Shown here one piece after another: positions 19,621 through 28,695 of a DNA stretch of 64,000 nucleotides. The DNA lies in NCBI RefSeq assembly GCF_039522665.1, contig NZ_BAAADV010000008.1:226909-290908 (forward strand), given 5' to 3'. A model generated the notes under the pieces. It saw only the letters and a list, made by a program, of their open reading frames with translations. It did not search any database and was not told the DNA's origin. The position numbers and the translations under genes were made by a program. Position 1 is the stretch's first letter. Each line of letters opens with the position of its first letter. This DNA comes from Natronoarchaeum mannanilyticum (GTDB lineage: Archaea; Halobacteriota; Halobacteria; Halobacteriales; Natronoarchaeaceae).

Positions 19621-20730
19621 ATGAGTAGTCATACAGTCGCAGTCATCGGAACCGGTCCCGATCCAGACAACCCGACCGTGGATGGATTTGCAATGGGCTA
19701 TCGTCACGCCGAAGCTTTCGAATTCGACGATCGCTGCGAGCTCATCGGTTGCGCGGACATCGTCAAAGAGAACCGTCTCGCGTTCGCCGATACGTTCGGA
19801 CTGTCGACGGAGAACGCCTTCGAGGATTACGAGGCGATGCTCTCCGCGCTCGAACCGGATATCGTGAGTGTCGCGGTTCCGCCGGCAATCCACAGAGCTA
19901 TCGTCGTAGAGTGTGCCAAAAGCGGCGTCGTCGACGCCATCCACTGTGAGAAGCCGATGGCGAACACATGGGAAGACGCTCGGCAAATGGCCCAAGAATG
20001 TTGGCGACACGATGTGCAGTTGACGCTGAACCGCCAGCGTCGGTTCGGGCGACCGTTCACCGAGGCCAAACGCCTGCTCGAGGAGGGGAAGATCGGCTCG
20101 CTCCAGCGAGTAGAGATCGGATGGGGCGACTTCTTTGATACCGGTGCCCACACAGTTGACCTCGCTGGGATGTTTAACGATGACCACGCCGCAGAGTGGG
20201 TGCTTGCGGGACTTGATTACCGCGAGGAGGATCGCCGGTTCGGCGCTCACCAAGAGAATCAGATATGGGCACAGTGGCGATACGAGAACGGCGTATACGG
20301 CGTTATTTCGACCGGTGAAGGGAGTGATTTCACCGACGCGGCTATTGTACTCCGCGGGACGGAAGGAATCATTCGTATCGACAAGACGGACGGCCCGATG
20401 CTGGAACTTGAGCACGGCGGTGATCGGCGATCGGTTGACGTGAACGGGGAGACCATGCACGCAACGAACGACGAAAGTGACGATCGCTATGGGTCACACT
20501 TTCATGATCGTGCGGTCAGTGCGGTAATCGATGGAGTGGAGTCGGGAGAGGAGCCGTCTATCAGCGCGCGAATCGGACTGACCACGGCCGAAATACTGTT
20601 TGCCGGCTATGAGTCCGTCCGGCGCCGTGGGCGCATCGATCTCCCGCTTGACGTCACAGACAATCCGCTGGAGTCGATGGTTGACTCGGGGGCACTTTCT
20701 CCGTCACCGCCGGCAGTCGACGAGGAGTAG
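19621..20730 (+). CDS. Gfo/Idh/MocA-family oxidoreductase with extended nucleotide loop
   Basis: Translation most likely starts at ATG 19621 (MSSHTVAVIGTG), giving 369 residues; upstream codons lack similarity. The N-terminal Rossmann fold has an unusual loop: the first glycines (VIGTG) are followed by PDPDNPTVDGFAMGYRHA rather than the short GxGxxG. The family motif HCEKPMA is present, as is the C-terminal alpha/beta substrate domain. These enzymes oxidise or reduce sugars and inositols with NAD(P). The closest relative in this window is the gene at 43303, which shares the extended loop and the IKSGVVDAVHCEKPMA-type block. Both are near TIM-barrel isomerases. Substrate unknown; a mannose-derived sugar is a reasonable guess from the locus. 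Confidence 0.85.
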   Translation: MSSHTVAVIGTGPDPDNPTVDGFAMGYRHAEAFEFDDRCELIGCADIVKENRLAFADTFGLSTENAFEDYEAMLSALEPDIVSVAVPPAIHRAIVVECAKSGVVDAIHCEKPMANTWEDARQMAQECWRHDVQLTLNRQRRFGRPFTEAKRLLEEGKIGSLQRVEIGWGDFFDTGAHTVDLAGMFNDDHAAEWVLAGLDYREEDRRFGAHQENQIWAQWRYENGVYGVISTGEGSDFTDAAIVLRGTEGIIRIDKTDGPMLELEHGGDRRSVDVNGETMHATNDESDDRYGSHFHDRAVSAVIDGVESGEEPSISARIGLTTAEILFAGYESVRRRGRIDLPLDVTDNPLESMVDSGALSPSPPAVDEE

Positions 20731-20749
20731 ACGACTGACGGATACCAAC

Positions 20750-21787
20750 TCAATGGTTCTGCAGTTCCTGGTCACTCAATCTCATCGCTAATTTTTCGGC
20801 GATTCCACCCGCGATCGAACTCATTCCCGCGTCACCGGGATGAAGCAGATCAGTGGTTAGACCGGTGGCATCCATGAGGTTGGCCCCTTCGACCAGTATT
20901 ACGTTGTCAGGTGTGCTTTCGGTAGTTTTCCGAACGGCTGCTCGAAAGTCTTCGGCCCTCCTGGCGTCGCCGTCTTGGAGCGCGTCTGCATGGTAAGGAA
21001 AAAGCGTGACGCACGCAATCGGACGGTCAGTTACTGAGGCCGCAACGGCGTTCACAAACTCTGTCACGCGCTCTCTGAACTGTTCCGCCGTGAATCCCCT
21101 GTTTGCCATATTGACCGACAGCGACAGTGTGGCGACATCCCAGTCATCCCTATGAGCGATGTGATCGGCGACCGCAGGTTCACAGAACGCCGACCCAGCA
21201 ACGCCGAGATTCACTGCGTCGGCACCCAATTTACGCGCTGTCTGTGAGACGTACGTGAGGTGACAGCCCGTCGCCGATGCACCCTCGGTGATCGATGTTC
21301 CGTACGCCAGATATCGGAGCGTCGGCAATTCGGTTTCGTCCGGCGGGCGACAGCGTCCGGAGACATCGTGGACTGCAACCGGCGCCCATGCGTCGAACCG
21401 AAGACGACATACGCGGGGATCGAACGCGCCCATCGCAGTGATATCTGACTTGAGATGCTCGATAGAATCAGGCGTCGAGAACTCTAACGTTCTGGGAGCT
21501 GGACCCAGTTCGTATGTATCCGCTCCTTGGAAGCCACCCCAAAACGGACGAACGACGGTTTCGGATGCTGCCGACAGTGTTACCGACACTGTCGCTTCAT
21601 CTCCCTTGGGAACAAACCGAAGTTCGCACCCAGATGGATGACAGAATCGATCGCGGGCCTCGACGTTGACGGCGGTGGCAACCGACTCGGGAATACGGTG
21701 GAGCTGACGCCCGTCATCCGCCCAGTCGGCTGCCTTCGTGGCTGCGACGTTGTGAAGACTGACAGATGGAAATGCGTCACCGGTCAT
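20750..21787 (-). CDS. SGNH/GDSL hydrolase, candidate sugar acetylesterase
   Basis: The protein has 345 residues. The N-terminal 150 residues are beta-rich (jelly-roll-like). The C-terminal half carries SGNH blocks: YGTSITEG (nucleophile Ser, GDS replaced by GTS), NLGVAGSA (Gly), SVNMANRG (Asn) and DLLHPGDAGM (Asp-His). A beta-sandwich before an SGNH domain is known in carbohydrate esterases such as CE2/CE3-like enzymes. No signal peptide is visible, so it may deacetylate imported oligosaccharides, for example from acetylated mannan. The gene is convergent to the Gfo/Idh gene (20 bases apart) and divergent from the isomerase at 21966. Confidence 0.78.
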   Translation of the reverse strand: MTGDAFPSVSLHNVAATKAADWADDGRQLHRIPESVATAVNVEARDRFCHPSGCELRFVPKGDEATVSVTLSAASETVVRPFWGGFQGADTYELGPAPRTLEFSTPDSIEHLKSDITAMGAFDPRVCRLRFDAWAPVAVHDVSGRCRPPDETELPTLRYLAYGTSITEGASATGCHLTYVSQTARKLGADAVNLGVAGSAFCEPAVADHIAHRDDWDVATLSLSVNMANRGFTAEQFRERVTEFVNAVAASVTDRPIACVTLFPYHADALQDGDARRAEDFRAAVRKTTESTPDNVILVEGANLMDATGLTTDLLHPGDAGMSSIAGGIAEKLAMRLSDQELQNH

Positions 21788-21804
21788 ACGAATACGCGTC
21801 TAAT

Positions 21805-21818
21805 TAGGTAGTTACCTA
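21805..21818. promoter_or_regulatory. Palindrome in divergent promoter region
   Basis: TAGGTA-GT-TACCTA is a near-perfect inverted repeat 18 bases upstream of the esterase start (21787) and in the region shared with the isomerase gene (21966). It could be an operator for the divergent pair. No other copy was noticed. Confidence 0.35.
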
Positions 21819-21965
21819 GATAATTCTGGCGGGTGCATTCCCGTATAGTGCATTCTGAAACATGACCATGTAGGAGAGGAGTCACAAAACGGCGTTACAG
21901 AGAGGAAGAGGCAACCTTTGACTGTTGGTTCACACTTACAGTACCAACATCGGAATGAAAAGTGC

Positions 21966-22697
21966 ATGACGTCGTTTGGATTCCAGCTGTACAGCTTGCA
22001 CGCAGTCGACGATCAGCTCCCGACCGTAATCAAACGCGTCGGCGAAACAGGATTCGAGGGTGTCGAGTTTGCCGGTCTCGACGACGCTGACATCGAGTCA
22101 GTGAATACCGCATTAGATCGAAGTGGATTGGCCACTGCGGGCGCCCACGTCGGCCTCGACGAGATCGAGGCCGACATCGAAGATGTTGCCGAAACATATC
22201 GCAATCTTGGCTGCGAAGCCGTTGCTGTGCCGTGGCTTGACCCGGAGCACTTCAACTCTCGGGAGGCCGTCAAGGAGACGGGCGAGCGGCTCAACGACGC
22301 TGCTACATCACTGGCGAACTACGGGCTTGATCTACACTACCATAACCACGATCAGGAGTTCACTGAATTAGACGGAAGTCCCGCGTTGGAACATCTGCTC
22401 GAAGTGACCGATGATGTCGGCCTCCAGTTGGATCTCGGGTGGGCCGGCGCAGCGGGGTACGAACCACTCTCCTTCGTAGAAGCGCACGCAGATCGGATCG
22501 ACCTCGTACACCTGAAAGATTACGACGCCGCCACGGGCAAGACTGTCGAGGTCGGCGAGGGAGATCTAGATATCGGGAAGACTGTAGATTTGGTCAGGGA
22601 GCTAGAGTTCGATTGGCTCATCTACGAGGCCGAAGAGCAACCCGACTCCTACGAGACACTCAAGCACGCCGCAGACATCGTCGAAGCCCACTGGTAA
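21966..22697 (+). CDS. Sugar phosphate isomerase/epimerase-like TIM-barrel protein
   Basis: ATG 21966 (MTSFGFQLYSLH) gives 243 residues; earlier in-frame codons carry no family sequence. The protein fits the AP-endonuclease-2/xylose-isomerase-like TIM barrel. It shows FGFQLYSL at strand 1, GFEGVEFAGL, LDLHYHNHDQEF, VGLQLDLGWAGAAG and IDLVHLKDYD. The Glu, His, Asp and His in these blocks would bind the metal ion. Members isomerise or epimerise sugars or remove groups from 3-keto-glycosides. It is cytoplasmic. It is near a Gfo/Idh oxidoreductase, a pairing repeated at 43303-45158. The exact reaction is not known. Confidence 0.83.
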   Translation: MTSFGFQLYSLHAVDDQLPTVIKRVGETGFEGVEFAGLDDADIESVNTALDRSGLATAGAHVGLDEIEADIEDVAETYRNLGCEAVAVPWLDPEHFNSREAVKETGERLNDAATSLANYGLDLHYHNHDQEFTELDGSPALEHLLEVTDDVGLQLDLGWAGAAGYEPLSFVEAHADRIDLVHLKDYDAATGKTVEVGEGDLDIGKTVDLVRELEFDWLIYEAEEQPDSYETLKHAADIVEAHW

Positions 22698-22703
22698 CAC
22701 GGG

Positions 22704-23120
22704 CTATCGGCCAATACTGTCCTCACGCCCGGTCTCTGACGAGCTGTCGTGGAACTCTGAGAGCTTCTTTGCGTTACCTTTGGACTCCCAGATCTGCGTC
22801 AGGATGTCGGTGAAAGCGACTGTGCGCCGAGGAAACCCTTCGTTATTCTCCTCCATCGGTTCCTCTATGACTCGATCTGCATATGGCCGACCGAAAGGCA
22901 TCTCGTCGATGGCATCGCGGACATCGAATGTGTGTGTTCCATCATCGGCTACTTGTAGCCAACCGGCCGTTGCGGCGTCCTCGTCATACTCAATCGTGTA
23001 CTCTTCCCCATCAACAAGATGGTACACATCCTCCAGCGATCCGAGTTCGCGGTATCCGTCCTCTCCAACAAGATAGAGTTCCCTGTCGTCGACGCGCACG
23101 TGTTTAGGTTCGAACGACAT
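22704..23120 (-). CDS. Hypothetical acidic haloarchaeal protein
   Basis: The protein has 138 residues, with clear haloarchaeal acidic composition. There is no signal peptide, membrane segment or motif I recognise. An N-terminal part of short beta strands (HVRVDDRELYLVGEDGY) leads to a C-terminal charged helix. Its stop is 7 bases from the stop of the TIM-barrel gene, so the two are convergent. The ATG at 23120 starts a frame with proper codon bias. Function unknown. Confidence 0.6.
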   Translation of the reverse strand: MSFEPKHVRVDDRELYLVGEDGYRELGSLEDVYHLVDGEEYTIEYDEDAATAGWLQVADDGTHTFDVRDAIDEMPFGRPYADRVIEEPMEENNEGFPRRTVAFTDILTQIWESKGNAKKLSEFHDSSSETGREDSIGR

Positions 23121-23227
23121 ACGCCATGTGAGTGTCCCAGGCGTAAGAAAGGTTGCGGCTCTGACCGGTGTCCGAAAACGCCGACTGATCCGTCACGTAT
23201 AACTGAATTGGCGTCGCTCTCGATGAC

Positions 23228-24130
23228 ATGGTAGATACTAACGAGGGGACAGCCGAGCGACTAGACACAACTTCGCTGAAAAACGCGGAGACTGACACCC
23301 TTCGCGAAGCACTGAAGGCGGAGGATAATCAGACCCGCATCCGGGCTGCGGCGACCTGTTTGACCCTTGCTGAAGAGAATATCGACAACGTTGCACCACT
23401 TATTCCCGTCATCGTCGACCGACTGGATGATGAGCGGGTAGCCGTCCTCAGAGACTCTGCAACTGCGCTCGCGTTCGTCGCCGAGTCGCGACCTGGATTA
23501 CTGGAGGGATCCATCGGTCCGCTCGTGGACCTACTCACCCACGATATCCCGATAGTCCGAGCCGCTGCAGCAAAGCCGATTGGCTCGCTAACAATCGAGC
23601 GGACGAAGTGGTTCGTACCCCACGTAGAGGCACTACTCGACGTGATTGAGGAGGAAATAGTTGACCCGACGCAGGGCACTAAGTTAGAACCGCTCGAAGA
23701 ACCCCATCTGTTCGAAGAACAGCGATCGATCAGCGCCGGAGAAAGACGTCGCCAGTTCGCGGCGAGATCCGTCGCAGCCAACGTACTGATCGAGGTCAGC
23801 GATACGAACAGCGGTGCTCTCCAAGACCACATCCCGCGGATCGTTGACCACCTTGATCATGACGACGATGTCGTCGTCGGAGCGTGTGCCGACATCATCG
23901 CTAATGTCGCTCGGACGAATCCTGAGGCGGCAACCTCCGCAGTAGATCCGCTTTGTTCCCTTCTCGATAGTCAAAACGACATGGTCCGAGCCCGCGCTAC
24001 ACGGGCTCTCGGCGTTCTCGGCGAGGAAAGTGCTATCGCACCTCTTCGTGGCGTCGCTACTGATGAAAATGCATCACAGGAGCTACGAGATCTCGCAGCC
24101 GATACGATTTCTTGGCTCGAACAGCCGTAG
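23228..24130 (+). CDS. HEAT-repeat protein
   Basis: The protein has 300 residues made almost wholly of helical repeats of about 37-40 residues. Examples are TRIRAAATCLTLAEEN, RVAVLRDSATALAFVAES, PIVRAAAAKPIGSLTIE, VVVGACADIIANVARTN and MVRARATRALGVLGEES. These are HEAT/Armadillo-type units that form a curved scaffold for protein binding. A less regular insert lies at about 140-185. No signal peptide is present. It stands alone on the plus strand between hypothetical and transporter genes. Similar haloarchaeal proteins are of unknown role, and nothing here ties it to sugar use. Confidence 0.8.
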   Translation: MVDTNEGTAERLDTTSLKNAETDTLREALKAEDNQTRIRAAATCLTLAEENIDNVAPLIPVIVDRLDDERVAVLRDSATALAFVAESRPGLLEGSIGPLVDLLTHDIPIVRAAAAKPIGSLTIERTKWFVPHVEALLDVIEEEIVDPTQGTKLEPLEEPHLFEEQRSISAGERRRQFAARSVAANVLIEVSDTNSGALQDHIPRIVDHLDHDDDVVVGACADIIANVARTNPEAATSAVDPLCSLLDSQNDMVRARATRALGVLGEESAIAPLRGVATDENASQELRDLAADTISWLEQP

Positions 24131-24139
24131 TAACCCTTC

Positions 24140-24373
24140 TTAGCGAGATCTCCCTCGGCGGATACTCATCCAGAATACGGCGCTAACGATCGATCCAAAT
24201 CCGAGTACGATGATGAGATTGACAACCGCGAGCGTATACGACTCAGTTCCTGGCTCCCCGAACAAGAGGGTGATGGCAGTCAACACCAGCATGAACACGA
24301 GAAACATCCAGAGCATTCCTAATTGCGTCTGGTAGTCGCGAACGAGCGACCAGAACGATTTTTTCCAGGACAT
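24140..24373 (-). CDS. Small two-helix membrane protein, last gene of the dpp-type operon
   Basis: Starting at ATG 24373 (MSWKKSFWSL) the protein has 77 residues, with two transmembrane helices (about 18-38 and 48-69) and basic ends. An upstream TTG at 24382 is in frame but less likely. It follows the ATP-binding protein gene by about 115 bases on the same strand, so it may be an accessory of the transporter or an independent gene. No family was recognised. Confidence 0.55.
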   Translation of the reverse strand: MSWKKSFWSLVRDYQTQLGMLWMFLVFMLVLTAITLLFGEPGTESYTLAVVNLIIVLGFGSIVSAVFWMSIRRGRSR

Positions 24374-24489
24374 GTGACTCAACTGGGTCCGTTACCCGAA
24401 TAAGCTTTTTCACCACACTATAGGTGTTCCGCAGAGGGATGGAGCGCAAGCTATACCAACAGCGATAGAAAAGGGAGACAAATCCGGGG

Positions 24490-25536
24490 TTAGTCAGTAA
24501 GTTCGGGGCTATCCCAGTACTCGTGGTTCTCGTCTTCGCGGAAGCACGCGACCGTCTGCTCGCCGTGTTGGTAGTCAGAAGGTGTCTCCTGTCTGCACGC
24601 CTCGGTCGCCTTTGGACAGCGCGTGTGGAATCGGCAGCCACTCGGCGGATTCACCGGATCGGGAACGTCGATCTTCCGCATCGGTGGGTCGCCTGTCTCA
24701 CGCAGCGCCAGATCTGGCGTCGCCCAGCGTAGCACGTTCGTGTATGGGTGCTGAGGATCGTTGATCATGTCCTCCGCTGGTCCGACCTCAACGAGTTCAC
24801 CGAGGTACATCACACCGATCTTCCCACCGCCATGGGCGGAGAAGTACCGTGCGTTAGAGAGGTCGTGTGAGATGAAGATGTAGGACGTGTCGAACTCGTC
24901 CTGAAGGTCAAGCATCAGGTCCATCATCTCGACACGCAAGGAGACGTCCAGGGCGCTGATCGCCTCGTCGGCGAGGATGACGTCCGGATTCATCAGGAGT
25001 GCGCGACACAGCGCGACGCGTTGCTTTTCGCCGCCGGACAGCTGGTGAGGATAGCGTTCCGCGAAGTCTCCCGGCGGATTCATGCCGACTCTCTCTAGTA
25101 GCGAGTAAATCCGGCTTCGCTTTTCCCCGCGACTGAGTTCCGGGTTGACCTGCCGTAACGGTTCTGACAGGATAGAAATGATCCGCCGATTGGGATTAAG
25201 CGAGGCGCCGGGATCCTGGTGGATGATCTGAAGCGATGTGCGAATGTCTTCCCACTCCGTGTCTGTATCCGCGTCGCCGTCGCGGATTGCCCAGATATCC
25301 TCGCCTCGGTACTTTACTGAGCCGCCAGTAGGTCGCTGGAGGCCGATCGCCGTCTTTCCGAGCGTCGTCTTCCCACAACCGCTTTCGCCAACTAGCGATA
25401 CGACATCGTTCTCCTCGACGTCAAGCGACACGCCGTCGACCGCACGGACCGTCTTGGTATCGCCAAAGTCCAGCAGGCTCTCGTTGGTGAAGTGGACCTC
25501 AACGTCTTCGAGCGAAATGAGCGAGTCGGAACTCAT
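24490..25536 (-). CDS. Dipeptide/oligosaccharide-type ABC transporter ATPase (DppF/OppF type)
   Basis: The protein has 348 residues. Walker A GESGCGKTT lies near residue 53, the signature LSGGEKQR near 167, and Walker B VILADEAISALD follows. Q-loop and switch His (ISHDL) are present. The C-terminal extension has the CRFHTRCPKATEAC cysteine motif that is characteristic of OppD/OppF-type subunits and can bind an Fe-S cluster in this family. It powers import through the permeases encoded upstream. Its ATG overlaps the stop of the previous gene (ATGA). Confidence 0.93.
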   Translation of the reverse strand: MSSDSLISLEDVEVHFTNESLLDFGDTKTVRAVDGVSLDVEENDVVSLVGESGCGKTTLGKTAIGLQRPTGGSVKYRGEDIWAIRDGDADTDTEWEDIRTSLQIIHQDPGASLNPNRRIISILSEPLRQVNPELSRGEKRSRIYSLLERVGMNPPGDFAERYPHQLSGGEKQRVALCRALLMNPDVILADEAISALDVSLRVEMMDLMLDLQDEFDTSYIFISHDLSNARYFSAHGGGKIGVMYLGELVEVGPAEDMINDPQHPYTNVLRWATPDLALRETGDPPMRKIDVPDPVNPPSGCRFHTRCPKATEACRQETPSDYQHGEQTVACFREDENHEYWDSPELTD

Positions 25537-26606
25537 CGGCTTTCACCTCCTGCAGTATCACCCAGTGAGTCCGCATAGACAAGCGGAACCTCGTCGTAGG
25601 ATTCTTGCCAGTGATAGCAGGCGGATCCGTGTTCGGGACCGACGTCATGGTAGTCGGGGACGTCTGTCCGACACTCTTCCGTTGCGAGTGGACAGCGTGG
25701 ATGATACGCACAGCCGGACGGCATATTGATCGGAGCAGGGCTCTGTCCCTCAATCGGTTTCATCTCTGACAACGGTGCATCGAGGTTCGGGGTTGAATTG
25801 AGTAGCGCGCGCGTATAGGGATGAGCTGCGTTCTCCACGATGTCGCGCGTTTCGCCAAACTCGACGAGCCTGAATGCGTACATAATGGCCATCCGATCGG
25901 CCAACGCGGCGACGAGTGGCAGGTCGTGCGTGATAAACACCATCGTGAGGTTATACTTCTCCTGTAGGTTCGACAGCAGCATCAGGATGGACCGCTGCAT
26001 CAGGAGGTCGAGCGCTGCCGTTGGCTCGTCCATTACCAGCACGTCCGGCTCGAGGACGAGGCTTAGTGCGATTAGTGCTCGCTGTTGCATTCCACCGCTC
26101 AGCTCGTGCGGGTAAGAGTCTAGGACGCGATCCGGTTCGAGATACAGATCCTCGAGCAGTTCCTCTGCTCGTCCGATACCCTCCTTGATGTCGGCGTCGT
26201 GGGCCTGTAACGTCTCCTCGAAGTGCGTCCGAAGGTCCATCGTCGGGTTGAACGAGTTCATTGCACCCTGGAACACCATCGAAATTTCCTCCCAACGGAG
26301 TGACCGTAGCTCCTCTTTCTCTAGTTCGAGGACGTCGACCGGTTCCTCACCCTCTGGGCGATAAGTGATCTCTCCAGTCAGACGACCGGGCGAGGGGACC
26401 GCGTCAAGTAATGACGATGCAAGCATCGACTTACCGCTGCCGCTTTCTCCGACAACACCGAGGATCTCGCCACGGTCAAGATCGAGCGAGACATGATCAA
26501 GAACGTACGACTCGCCTTCGTCGTAGGTAACGGCCGCATCGCGGATCTTGACGATCGGATCGTCAGTTCTGTACACCTGTTCTTCAGTCGTCTGGTCCAT
26601 TGACAT
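25533..26606 (-). CDS. Dipeptide/oligosaccharide-type ABC transporter ATPase (DppD/OppD type)
   Basis: The protein has 357 residues with Walker A GESGSGKSM, signature LSGGMQQR, Walker B VLVMDEPTAALD and switch ITHDLPL. The C-terminal CAYHPRCPLATEEC cysteine motif marks the oligopeptide-type family. The start overlaps the permease stop by one base (TGATG), so translation is likely coupled. It pairs with the ATPase encoded just downstream to form the heterodimeric motor of the importer. Confidence 0.93.
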   Translation of the reverse strand: MSMDQTTEEQVYRTDDPIVKIRDAAVTYDEGESYVLDHVSLDLDRGEILGVVGESGSGKSMLASSLLDAVPSPGRLTGEITYRPEGEEPVDVLELEKEELRSLRWEEISMVFQGAMNSFNPTMDLRTHFEETLQAHDADIKEGIGRAEELLEDLYLEPDRVLDSYPHELSGGMQQRALIALSLVLEPDVLVMDEPTAALDLLMQRSILMLLSNLQEKYNLTMVFITHDLPLVAALADRMAIMYAFRLVEFGETRDIVENAAHPYTRALLNSTPNLDAPLSEMKPIEGQSPAPINMPSGCAYHPRCPLATEECRTDVPDYHDVGPEHGSACYHWQESYDEVPLVYADSLGDTAGGESR

Positions 26607-27646
26607 CAGGTCATCACCTCCGTGGGCGCAGCAGCGTCTTCGTCATCTTCAGTCTCCGATTCGGACTCACCGGCGAGACGGGTCCGGACGCGGGGATTGA
26701 ACACTCGGTCCATCCCCTGCGCGAGCAGGATGAGACCGAGAGCGAGGAACATGATTGCGATCATGGGAACCACGAGCTGATACATCGTCCCACCGCCGCT
26801 GAGAGCGCCTGCTCGGCTGTAGGCGTTGTTTAGTTGGATCCCCCAGTTGGCGACAGATGTTGGGAGGATTCCAAGATAGTATAGTCCGACCGATGCGAAG
26901 ACGACATACCGTGCGGCGTTGGCGAAGTTGACGAGTACATACGGCATAATATTCGGGATGACATCCTTGAATATGATCCGTGGTGTACTGACACCCATCG
27001 TCCGCGACGCCTCCACATAGGAGTGTTCGCGGATCGTCAGCACCTGTGACCGTATGGAACGGGCGAGCCCCGCCCAGTAGTTGATCGTGATGAGGATGCC
27101 GATTACAGTAGCTCGCTCCGGCGATATGACGACCGCTAGCACCATGATGAGTGGGAGTCCCGGGATCGACATCGCGACGTCTGAAAACGTCGTCAGGACG
27201 CGGTCTGTCGTCCCGCCCTTGTATCCTGCAACCGTGCCGATCAAAACCGCGAGCACAGTTGCGAAGATGCCACCTGATAGGATCATAATGAGCATCTCCG
27301 GCGTCGCGTGGATCGCCATAGCCAAGACGTCTTCACCGGAGCTGGTCGTTCCGAGCGGGGCCTCCCAGGTTTGGAACGGCTGAAGGCTACGTTCCGATTG
27401 GTTCGTCGTCGGTGCTCGGTAGAACCACGTGCCGACAGTACCGATAAAGACGTACACGGCAAGGATCGACGCGCCGATGCGCGTCCGGTTGTCTTCCCAC
27501 GCGACGAGTCCCGGTTTGTAGATGAACTCACGGTAGATGTCGCGCAGTCGGTCCGCTGTCGAGACTTCAACCTCAGACTGGGCAGCACCGAACGAGAACT
27601 CCTCTTCCGTTCCGGTTTCCGATTCAGTATGCTTCACTGGAATCAC
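26606..27646 (-). CDS. ABC transporter permease (DppC type)
   Basis: The protein has 346 residues, begins with GTG at 27646 and overlaps the end of the DppB-type gene by 23 bases. The cytoplasmic N-terminus (about 50 residues) is followed by six membrane helices. The EAA loop lies in SYVEASRTMGVSTPRIIFKD, where the ATPases dock. It forms the membrane channel together with the upstream permease. In a mannan locus the substrate may be manno-oligosaccharides instead of peptides. Confidence 0.9.
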   Translation of the reverse strand: MIPVKHTESETGTEEEFSFGAAQSEVEVSTADRLRDIYREFIYKPGLVAWEDNRTRIGASILAVYVFIGTVGTWFYRAPTTNQSERSLQPFQTWEAPLGTTSSGEDVLAMAIHATPEMLIMILSGGIFATVLAVLIGTVAGYKGGTTDRVLTTFSDVAMSIPGLPLIMVLAVVISPERATVIGILITINYWAGLARSIRSQVLTIREHSYVEASRTMGVSTPRIIFKDVIPNIMPYVLVNFANAARYVVFASVGLYYLGILPTSVANWGIQLNNAYSRAGALSGGGTMYQLVVPMIAIMFLALGLILLAQGMDRVFNPRVRTRLAGESESETEDDEDAAAPTEVMT

Positions 27647-28622
27647 CCGATTTAACGCGAGGATCGACGAGACCGTACGTCAGATCGGCGATGTACACCG
27701 ACAACACGAGCGCAGTCGTAATGACGAGGAAGATTCCCATCATGAGCGCGTAATCCCTATTGATGAGCGCCTCGAACATGTAGTATCCGATTCCGGTGTA
27801 CGTGAAGATCTCTTCCAAGATCACGGATCCGCCGAGGTTGAAGCCAATTAGAGTCAGGAATCCGGTGTACATCGGGAGAATTGCGTTTCGCCCAACGTAC
27901 CTGACGGCGATCCGGCGGTCGGACAGTCCTCTCAATCGTGCGACTCGGACGAAGTCCTCGCCAAGCACCTGGATACTATTGCCCCGCATCGCCAGTGTCT
28001 GGAGGCCGACCTGCGTGATCACGATGGATGCAATCGGTAGCGCTGCATGGTATAGTGCGTTTCCAACGAACTGTATCGACAAACTAGCGGTCACACCCGG
28101 GCTCGTTCGATACCGAGCTGGGAAGATGCCGAATCGATACGATAACACGACAACGAACAGAATGCCGAGTACGTAGAACGGAACGGACGACATCAGGATG
28201 GACAGTCCGCTTGAGACCGTGTCGAACGTGGATCCCTCTTTGTAAGCGATGATCGCCCCCCAGACAATTGCGATCGCGAACAGGATGATCGTCGCGGTTA
28301 CCATGACGAAGACCGTCCACGGGAGCGCGTCGGTGATGATGCTGGAGACCGGTTCTCTGAAGTAGAACGACTCCCCCAGATTCCCGGATAGGAGCGACGA
28401 CATATACTCATAGTACTCCACGTAGATCGGTTGGCTCTCCTCCTGACGAGACTGGATTATAGCGTCGATCCGAGTTGGGTCAACGCCCTGTCGGACTAGT
28501 CTCGCTCTTAGCATTTCTAATGGACCGCCGGGGATAGCCCGGATCAGCCCAAACGTGAGTGTCACAGTAACCCACAGGGTGAGCACTGCACGCCCGGTGC
28601 GCTTGATAAAGTAATTGTTCAT
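27624..28622 (-). CDS. ABC transporter permease (DppB type)
   Basis: The protein has 332 residues. The N-terminal helix is followed by the family's PGGPLEMLRA stretch. Six transmembrane segments follow, with the EAA loop in GEDFVRVARLRGLSDRRI. It is 73 bases downstream of the solute-binding protein gene, completing the order A-B-C-D-F on the minus strand. Membrane channel component. Confidence 0.92.
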   Translation of the reverse strand: MNNYFIKRTGRAVLTLWVTVTLTFGLIRAIPGGPLEMLRARLVRQGVDPTRIDAIIQSRQEESQPIYVEYYEYMSSLLSGNLGESFYFREPVSSIITDALPWTVFVMVTATIILFAIAIVWGAIIAYKEGSTFDTVSSGLSILMSSVPFYVLGILFVVVLSYRFGIFPARYRTSPGVTASLSIQFVGNALYHAALPIASIVITQVGLQTLAMRGNSIQVLGEDFVRVARLRGLSDRRIAVRYVGRNAILPMYTGFLTLIGFNLGGSVILEEIFTYTGIGYYMFEALINRDYALMMGIFLVITTALVLSVYIADLTYGLVDPRVKSGDSSEAY

Positions 28623-28695
28623 GAATGGTGATGTGCTACTGTGCTAAATAAATGCTTTGATTGGAGTTTCGTGCAGTCGTCTCGCAGTCCAGTTA

